A stretch of 64,000 nucleotides of DNA from Cavia porcellus. Its lineage: Eukaryota > Chordata > Mammalia > Rodentia > Caviidae. Shown piece by piece: positions 57,671-64,000 of the stretch. The stretch is from positions 62,558,001-62,622,000 of the forward strand of contig NW_026947489.1 of assembly GCF_034190915.1 (NCBI RefSeq), read 5' to 3'. Both the position numbers and the translations under genes were made by a program. Position 1 is the first letter of the stretch. Each line of letters starts with the position of its first letter. The notes beneath the pieces were generated by a model. It saw only the letters and a list, made by a program, of their open reading frames with translations, had not been told where the DNA came from and did no database searches.

Positions 57671-58425
57671 TGTAAGGTCTCTGATAAGATTATATCCAAA
57701 AGATGAGAAGTATAAAACAAAAGAGGCTTTTATTCTGAGAACATGGAGAGAGAAAGCCAGAACCCCTGACTGCTGGAGTCCGGCTTTTTCTCTGGCAGAG
57801 ACACGGCATCGGGGGTATGTAAGTAGCCTAGGTTGGGAGTGGAACCTAAGGGGCATCAGGGATGCACGGGTAGCCTACTGGTCTTGGTTGGCACCATAGG
57901 TAAATTCCTAGGGGGTGGGGAAGATGGAGTCACAGGTAAATTCCTAGAGGTGGGAGAGATAGGAGCTCCTTGGTTCTGCCTGTAAGGCTTCACCAGCTAC
58001 AGTGTCCTGTCTGGGCCAAAGCCCTTTCATATCCTGTCTTATGATTATGATTATTATTATGAAAAGGGGTGAAGATTTCTCTCTTTAACTACTTCCTGCT
58101 GGCAGGGGGTGCTATACTGGAGTCTAGGGGAGTCCACGGATGGTTGATGCCCAGGTAGATGCCGGTGCCAGGTGTTTTAGCCAGGACAACTTCACTGGTG
58201 AATGCATGTATGTTAGACTGGAAAAACAAAGACACAAGATGTTGTGAAGAGACATGGCACTGTCATATTTAAGGACCCAGGTGAGGTAAAAGGAAAGGTG
58301 CCTTCGGCTTACACATGTCATTATATCAGGATGATGTTGAGGTAGAATCATTGTCATGGTGAGGTAGAATTCTGAAAAATAAGTGTGAGGTTAGGAAGAG
58401 TGAAATTATGAGAGGTGATTACTCC
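57671..58425 (-). repeat. ERV 3' LTR
   Basis: On the minus strand it has an AATAAA signal (57729-57734, TTTATT on +) and ends ...CCTTACA at 57671, i.e. the TG/CA edge. A purine-rich tract (GGTGGGGGAG on minus, about 58420-58430) just outside the other edge is a plausible polypurine primer site. About 755 bp. An AT-rich stretch at 58040-58062 could hold the TATA element. The inner edge is uncertain by some bases. Confidence 0.65.
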
Positions 58426-58429
58426 CCCA

Positions 58430-58860
58430 CCTGAAAGCATAAAAGTTAAGAGGGTAGGTGTATAAAACTTGTCTTTGGTCCAGGAGTTGAATTGAAAAAA
58501 ATAGGGAGAGCAGGGAAGGTGGTGGCTGTACCAGTATAGGGAAAGTAAGGCTTAGGCTTTCAGGGATGTCACGTTTAACCAGACAGAGGGTAAAAAGAAC
58601 TGTGACAGTCATCACATAGAACATTATGAAGATTATCTTACACATGAGGTAGGAGTCTTTAGGAAAGATTGTCAAGAGTCCTGCTGTAAAAATGATCATT
58701 AATAGAACATAAGAAATTAGGAACTAAAGTGGATAACAAAACATGACTCAGCCTATTAACTGTGGCTGTGAGGCCTTTATGAAATGGAGATGGGTTGGTG
58801 ACAGAAGATGAGATGACCACTCAGAATGATCAGATTTAGGGCTGGGAGGGCACCACTTAG
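58430..58860 (-). pseudogene. Putative env remnant or unassigned ERV 3' segment
   Basis: Only about 430 bp separate the integrase C-terminus from the LTR; a complete gammaretroviral env is about 2 kb. A 97-codon minus-strand frame (58699-58406) carries a hydrophobic stretch resembling a membrane anchor, but I cannot identify it as env. Most of env has been lost. Confidence 0.4.
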
Positions 58861-59990
58861 CCTGAGTGATGTGAAACCAGGATGGGAGTCCAGCAACTTT
58901 GACTGCTGTAGGGGTTGTCAAGTAGACCAGATAGGGGCCACTCCACCTTGGTTGTAGTCCTGTGGATTTAGAACATTTGAGATAAATTAGATCTCCTGGG
59001 GATATGGGAGGATCTGGTTTGGCCTCTCCAGAGGGTTGTGGAAGGCAGAGATCAGCATGTTGTCACAACAAGTGTCAGAGGAAGGAGAGGACTAGGACAT
59101 AGTCAGCAAGGGGAGGGAGATTTTGGGGAGTAGGAAGATTGTGGAGTAAGAATGGCCTGCCATACATAAGTTCAAAAGGACTTAAAGTAGGAGCCCGGGG
59201 GAGTGCCCTGAGCTTGGCTAAGGCTAAGGGCAAAAGTTGAGGCCAAGGTTGGTGTAGTTCTAAAGTGAGTTTTGTAAAGTGTGTCTTTATGAGGCCATTT
59301 GCCTTTTCTACTTTCCCTGAGGATTGTGGATGGTATGGGATGTGTAGATGCCAGCTGATGTGTAAGCTTGAGGATACCTGTTGAGTGATCTGAAAAATAA
59401 AGGTGGGACCATTATCTGACTGAATACTCTGAGGTAGACCAAACCTTGGAATGATTTCACGTAATATGACTTTTGTAACTACATCAGCAGTTTCCCTGGT
59501 TGTGGGAAAGGCTTCTATCCATCCTGAAAAGGTACAAACAACGGTGAGAAGATATTTGAGAGTTTTGGGTGGGGCATGTATGTAAAATCTATCTGCCAGT
59601 TCTGACCAGGAGTGTGTCCTTGAAACAGATGGGTAGGAAAGGAAGGGGGTGCTATATGTCCTTGAGGAGAGGTCCTAGTACAGAGATCACAGGTGTGAGT
59701 AATCTTAAGAATGGTATGTTTTAGAGAAGGGTGTGTGACTATTGGGGTTAAGAGTTTGTATAGGGCCTATGATCCTATATGAAAACAGTTGTGTGAGTCA
59801 GTGATAATGTCTAAGGCCTGTTGATGTGAGAGAACAAGTTTAGATCCCTGAAAGATCTATCCCTGAGTGTTTTGTGTGTAACCTGGTTTATGAAGTAGCT
59901 GTAACTGCTCTGGTGAATAATTAGGCTCAGGTAGACTGTTTTGGGACTAACGGGAGAAGGTGAGAAGGACAGGGCCCTTGTGCAGCTAAC
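58860..59990 (-). pseudogene. ERV pol: integrase region, degraded
   Basis: Retroviral integrase joins viral DNA to host DNA. Recognisable marks on the minus strand: first catalytic Asp in WQIDF (about 59585-59600), second Asp in SDNGPTF (about 59405-59425), Glu in a GKVEKAN context (about 59298-59320), and the GPY motif of the C-terminal domain (58932-58940, WSGPYL). Order and spacing fit a D,D-35-E integrase followed by the gammaretroviral GPY/F tail. Stops interrupt the frame. Neighbour: RNase H upstream (60032-60400). Described only as a broken fossil copy. Confidence 0.8.
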
Positions 59991-60031
59991 TTGGCTTGTG
60001 AATCTGCAAAGGCATTGCCTTGAGCAATAGG

Positions 60032-60400
60032 CTATGTAGAGTTTTGGTGTCCTCTACAATGAATAACTGCTGCCTGCTTTGGAAGTTGGGCTGTCTCTAG
60101 AAGTTTAAGGATAAGGGGAGCATTAATGATGGGGGTTCCCTGAGTGGTAATAAAACCCCATTCTTGCCAGATAGAGGCATGAGAGTGTAAAATGCTAAAT
60201 GTATACTTTGAGTCAGTGTATATATTTATAATCTTGTCTTTTGCTAGTGTAAGAGCCCTTGTAAGGGCAATAAGTTCTGCTCTCTGTGACAAGGTGTCAA
60301 GTGGCAGTGGATTTGCCTCTTTAACTTTTGACTGGTTAACTATTGAATATCCTGCTTCTTTTGGTTGTCTGTGTTTGTTGAACTGCCATCTATGAACCAC
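60032..60400 (-). pseudogene. ERV pol: RNase H domain fragment
   Basis: An open stretch of 122 codons. The wording AELIAL (Glu), YTDSKY (Asp) and HCRGHQ (His region) are the conserved retroviral RNase H marks, in the expected order and close to gammaretroviral examples. RNase H degrades the RNA of the RNA:DNA hybrid during reverse transcription. It is only a domain fragment of a longer pol, ending at a stop at its C-terminal side before the integrase. Confidence 0.88.
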
Positions 60401-60769
60401 ATGTCAAAGGCTAAAGAGAGAGGTGTGCTACTGATGTGAGAGAAAGGGGTGGGAGTCATCTATAAGAACTCAATACAGTCATGGTGAGGATGGCCCTCTG
60501 AGGTGGGAAGTAAGTTTGCCACATTAAGAGGACCACTAGTTGCAATAGAGATGCAAGGGTCTTGAGAGAGAGCTAAGTGTACCCATTGAAGGCAAGAAGG
60601 GGTCATTAGGGCAGGGTGCACCTTATGTGAGATAAGCTCACAGGTGATGAGGTGAGTGTACTGTAATAGATTGCCCTAATGTAAACTTCTTAGCTTCCTG
60701 TGTCAGGAGGGCTGCAGCTGCAAGGGCTCAGAGACAAGGAGCCCATCCTTTTACTGTGTGATCTAACTG
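60401..60769 (-). pseudogene. ERV pol: RT connection region, interrupted by HAL1-3
   Basis: Continues upstream from RNase H without a clear long frame. At 60760-60769 the sequence GATCTAACTG is the duplicated target of HAL1-3. The pol text resumes at 63926 and runs off the window. Confidence 0.6.
60760..60769 (+). repeat. Left target-site duplication of HAL1-3 (10 bp)
   Basis: GATCTAACTG, identical to 63916-63925. Similarity extends into the T run if one G is allowed as an insertion. Confidence 0.88.
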
Positions 60770-60786
60770 GTTTTTTTTTCCTTTTT

Positions 60787-60792
60787 TTTATT
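60787..60792 (-). promoter_or_regulatory. Polyadenylation signal of HAL1-3
   Basis: AATAAA on the minus strand (TTTATT on +), directly before the A-rich tail. Confidence 0.8.
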
Positions 60793-62110
60793 TAAGGAGA
60801 AAAGAAAAAAAAACAGACAAAGGGTAAAAGTTATACAGATTTACAGAAGAAAAAAATGAACAGTAGGAAATCATTAGTTAATGGATTACATATTGCCATC
60901 TTAGAAATAATTGTTCAAGTCACAAAATTAAAGCTTGTAGAGTGGACATTCCAACAATGATACTGCAAACAGTTCTGTTCAATGATCCAATAAAACTCTG
61001 TGATATCATTTTCTATCTTATACACTTAAATATACATGCAGTTATATAGTTTAGAGCACTTTCTTTTCCTCTCTTTTGTACAATGACTAGTACACATTTT
61101 GGGTTTCATTGCTCCCACGGTTCTTATTGCTTTTTTGGAAGAGAGTAAAACCAAATGAGACATAACAGAACAGAATCAGTCAAGTCAAAAGGGTGGACAT
61201 AATAGATAATATAAAAACATAATACAAGGTGATCAACATTGGTTACCATAATGCCTCCTGCTATCTCTAATAGAATTGCCTATATCATTAGTTATAATAC
61301 AATTGAACAAAACAGTAAAGAACAAAACCGACAAAACCAAAACATTGGAGACATTGTAGGTCTTCAAAAGTAGATAAAAGTCAATGAGAATGGGCGTTAT
61401 AATGAATCTCATTATCTTCACAGCTGATGTCTAAACTTTCGAACCTGATACTATCCAGCAAAACAGAATAGGGGAACATCAGTCAAAAACAAGATGGTGA
61501 GAGTAATACAGGGCTTCAAATCGAGATAATAGAAAGTCAAAGTGGGTTACTATATTATATCCTGCTATTTTTTCCCTTTAATTAAACGGATAAAATAAAA
61601 AGGTAAATAATGGAGTGGAGATTGAGAAAAAAGAGGGCATAACAGCAAAACAGTGTAGATCAAAACATAACCATTTAAACAGAATAGTGTTTCATCACCA
61701 GATAATTCCGACCCAAAAGTAGTTACCATATTGACTCTTTCCTTGAAGTCCTTGAGTACAACTTTGTATACTGTAGCATTAAGTATATCAAAACAATGTA
61801 AAACCATTTAAGAGAATGACAGCATTACAGAGTATTTAGAATCGACTAACAGAAAATGAACAATGGTTTCTGTATAATCTCCTTGTCTTTAAAAGGTTTT
61901 TGCTTATACTATCATACATAATAAAATCCAATAAGATACAACCTGTTTAGACCATTGGAGACAGAAGAACAAAAGCTAGATGAGACTTCAAAACAAGATG
62001 ATACTAAATCAGTATTACCTATTAAGATGTCATTTTCTCCAAAATAGCTGTTCCTATCATCCAATCTTCTCTGTCTCATTTCTGTTGAGCTCTTTTTCTG
62101 TCAGTAGCTG

Positions 62111-63162
62111 TCAGTTTGTCTTCTTCATTTTGTTCTCTGCTCCATTCGTTGTGGCCTCCCCGCCACTATTTCTGGGTTCTTTGTATTTTTCTTTTTTTAG
62201 AATATCCTGCAATACTTTCTGTAGGGTTGAATTGGTGGTTGCAAATTCCCCTAGTTCCTCTTTATCCTGGAAGCACCTTGTTTTTCCATCAATTTCCAGG
62301 GACAGTTGTGCAGGATATCTCAATCTTGGCTGGAGATTATTATCTTTCAAAGCTTGAATTATTTCCCCCCATGCTCTTCGTGATTTGATGGTTTGTGCAG
62401 AGAAATCTGCTGTAATTCTGATGGGTGTTCCCTTGTAAGTGGTCTGTTTCTTGTCTCTTACAGCTTTTAATATTCTGTTCTTGTATTGAATTTCTGGAAT
62501 TTTATTATTATATGCCTGGGTGTTTCTCTGTTAGGGTTGTAGGTAGCTGGGGTCCTGTATGCCTCATACATCTGAGTATCTTTACCTTTTGCTAAATTAG
62601 GAAAATTCTCCTGGATTATTTCTGTGAGTAGCTTTTGTAGTTCACTTGTTTGTGTCCCTACTTCTTCTTTTATGTTCTTAATCCTTAAGTTATGGCTCCT
62701 CTTATCATCTTCTTGTCTTTGTATTATTGCTGTTTGTTTCTTTGTTATTTTTAAGAAGTTTTTCATTTCATTCTCCCATATTACAAGTCCGCCCTCCAGT
62801 TCAGATAGTCTGTCCTTAGTTTCTTTCAAGCTGTTATGCCAGTCTTCAATAGACTTCTTAATTTCTTGATAGTCCCTTTGAACCTGCTTCATGTACTCTA
62901 TGCTTTCTCTGTTTTCTCCATCAAACAATTCTCCCCTCTTTTTCTGTTCTTCCATTCCACCATCTGTTTTTTCCTGGGTGGTGCTTAGCATTTCTCTAAC
63001 TATTCTGCATACTTCTAGCTTCAGGTCGTTGATAACTTCATTCCTGAATTGGTCTATGAGGCTCTCTATATGGCGCTTAATGTCTATTGGTGCGGTGTCC
63101 GCTATTGCCTGTTTCTCAGAATTGGGGGCTGAGGAGCCTTTCTTGTTGCTTCCCTTCCCCAT
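62111..63162 (-). pseudogene. HAL1-3 ORF1 (ORF1p-like), open except for one 1-nt loss
   Basis: Starts MGKGSNKKGSSAPNSEKQAI at 63162. Domains: basic/flexible N-terminus, N-terminal helix (about residues 28-55), long coiled coil (about 70-145, e.g. YMKQVQRDYQEIKKSIEDW), RRM (EDDKRSHNLRIKNIKEE, from about 150), and C-terminal domain (TPRHIIIK). Near 62508 one A is missing from an A run compared with relatives. The frame ends 15 codons later at 62467, while similarity continues in the next frame from about 62500 through the RRAW-equivalent to QLSLEIDGKTRC and stops at 62111. The undamaged parent would encode about 350 residues. Role: RNA-binding and trimerisation; reverse transcriptase must come from an autonomous L1. 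Confidence 0.88.
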
Positions 63163-63915
63163 ATTCTCTGTTCCTTATATATATGCAAGCTTACATAGGA
63201 GGCCCAGCTTCCCTGCCTGTCAGCCACAGCCTGGTCAAATTGCACTGGCTAGGTGTTCCCGCCCACTGCTGCGCACCAGGGAATTACGGACTAGGCAGCC
63301 TACGCGGGAGTCAGTCTCTCCTCCGGGCCACCATCAGGCTCTGGGATCTGGGTTAGGCCAGCCTACCAAGTCCGCCCGCAGTGTCACGCAGGCCAGGCAC
63401 TTTTCACCAATCCCGTCCGAGAGGGGAATGTGTGGCTGGAGTCACCACCGCGCCCTGCTCTTACAGGACTGCCCGAGCCCAGAAAGTCCTCCGCTGGAGT
63501 CAAACTGTGGTAGAGTGTCAGTTTCTCTCACTCACCTCGCCACAAGTCAGTGTACGCCTCCTTGTCCCTCCTGTTTTCGACTCCGTTCGCAGACTCCCAT
63601 TCCCAGAGCTTCTGCGCATCTCTCCTTGCCGAGCCGCTGTGGAGGCAGCCAGCCGCCGAGCGGCGGGAAACCCAAATCACGGTTTCCAATGGCGCGGGGT
63701 CCAGCCTCCACACCGAGTCTTTTCTGTTCCTATTTTAGCACCAGGACTGCATTCCAAGTTGATTTCTCTCAGCCCAGTTTGTTCCTGAGTCAGCAGAGCA
63801 TATCTCTGCCGGCTCATGTCTCCTTAGTCCGCATCATTCCTGTCTTCTGAGCCGAGCCTTTCAGAGAGCCTCCGGTAGTTGCTGTTATCTGTCCGCCATG
63901 TTCTCCCGGAAGTCC
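63163..63915 (-). promoter_or_regulatory. CpG-dense 5' UTR / presumptive internal promoter of HAL1-3
   Basis: By eye about 40 CpG dinucleotides lie in about 670 bp (63250-63915), in strong contrast to the AT-rich surroundings. Contains a CCGCCC Sp1-like word near 63372 and the YY1-like word near the start. No tandem monomers, unlike the L1 5' UTRs. Promoter activity is inferred from position and from analogy with L1. Confidence 0.7.
63895..63902 (+). promoter_or_regulatory. YY1-like motif at HAL1-3 +14 to +21
   Basis: GCCATGTT on + fits the GCCATNTT YY1 consensus. Counted from 63915 it spans bases 14-21 of the element, the position at which human L1 has its YY1 site that directs the start of transcription. 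Confidence 0.6.
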
Positions 63916-63925
63916 GATCTAACTG
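63916..63925 (+). repeat. Right target-site duplication of HAL1-3
   Basis: GATCTAACTG followed by TTTTG. In the element's sense direction the site is CAAAA/CAGTTAGATC, fitting L1-type target-primed insertion at a T-rich nick. Confidence 0.88.
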
Positions 63926-64000
63926 TTTTGACAAGTAAGCTACTGCTTGAAAAGAAGGTCCCTTTTTGTGTCCTAGTATACCTATAGCATTGTGGCCCTC
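63926..64000 (-). pseudogene. ERV pol continued (RT), truncated by window edge
   Basis: Resumes after the HAL1-3 target duplication and runs off the window. Too short to show a catalytic motif; assigned by continuity. Confidence 0.5.

Larger units (their letters stand above)
60770..63915 (-). mobile_element. HAL1-3: young full-length half-L1-like element inside the ERV
   Basis: 3,146 bp, bounded by a 10-bp target duplication. Minus-strand order: 5' end at 63915 (GGACTTCCGGGAGAACATGG), a CpG-dense 5' UTR (63163-63915), one ORF (ORF1, 62111-63162), then about 1.3 kb of L1-type 3' UTR with AATAAA at 60787-60792 and an A tail. There is no endonuclease or RT text at all. Retained CpGs, the perfect TSD and the nearly open ORF1 point to a recent insertion, by qualitative judgement. 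Confidence 0.92.
57671..64000 (-). mobile_element. Class I (gammaretrovirus-like) ERV, partial, split by HAL1-3
   Basis: Minus-strand provirus leaving the window on the right. From its 3' end: LTR (57671 to about 58425), a short segment where env should be, integrase, RNase H and part of RT, then HAL1-3 (60770-63915), then RT again (63926-64000). The GPY motif in the integrase tail and the RNase H wording place it with class I elements. Frames are interrupted by stops, and almost no env is recognisable. It inserted into an L1 3' UTR fragment; its target duplication cannot be checked because the other end is outside. Confidence 0.85.

Noticed and set aside
58406..58699. Confident env call for the hydrophobic frame near the ERV LTR
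   Set aside because: Position fits env, but the wording is not recognisable; recorded only as a putative remnant.
1..64000. CRISPR arrays, bacterial operons, rRNA genes or a novel prokaryotic defence system
   Set aside because: All recognisable coding text is L1, SINE-related or ERV. Base composition, poly-A tails and TSDs are those of a mammalian genome.

Overview
The window is mammalian, almost certainly rodent, intergenic DNA made largely of nested retrotransposons. Evidence: full-length L1 (LINE-1) elements on both strands with recognisable ORF1p (coiled coil, RRM, C-terminal domain) and ORF2p (APE endonuclease, reverse transcriptase, CCHC); short SINEs with an alanine-tRNA-like head of the rodent ID type; and an endogenous class I (gammaretrovirus-like) provirus. 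I found no convincing host exon, no classical RNA gene, no CRISPR array and no bacterial feature. The species cannot be fixed from sequence alone. Element names (L1-A, HAL1-1 and so on) are mine.

Layout. 1-643: no recognised feature. L1-A (+) 644-6356 meets L1-B (-) 6357-13745 tail to tail; L1-B carries a SINE at 7856-7992. 13811-14062: tail fragment (-). HAL1-1 (+) about 14063-16780: ORF1-only L1 derivative. L1-D (-) about 16990-19700: lacks most of ORF2. 19700-23640: mostly unrecognised, with one old L1 scrap. L1-J (-) 23660-25417: 5'-truncated insertion with a 19-bp target duplication. 25437-27440: old or unrecognised. L1-E (+) starts near 27460 and is split twice: by HAL1-2 (+) 29608-32675 and by full-length L1-F (-) 35161-42110; it ends near 43475. 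A SINE (+) lies at 43935-44027. L1-H (+) begins near 45470, is split by full-length L1-G (+) 47121-53733, and ends near 55665. From about 57671 to the right edge is an env-poor ERV on the minus strand, split by the young HAL1-3 (-) 60770-63915.

How the parts work together. None of the L1 copies can encode both proteins intact. The most interesting component is a lineage of L1 derivatives that keep a promoter, ORF1 and the L1-type 3' region but have lost ORF2. They match the published concept of half-L1 (HAL1) elements and would depend on ORF2 protein from autonomous L1s. Three copies form a reduction series. The youngest retains a CpG-dense 5' UTR, a YY1-like motif at +14, a target-site duplication and an ORF1 broken only by one missing base. 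Other themes are (i) L1 5' UTRs built of tandem units whose length differs from element to element (about 60, 94, 182, 187-214 and 321-335 bp), and (ii) a long 3' UTR (about 1.2-1.4 kb) shared by L1 and HAL1, which itself looks like a chain of diverged units, some with a short stem-forming inverted repeat.

Limits: alignments were made by eye, so ends without a target duplication are approximate (tens of bases), and no identity percentages or ages are given.
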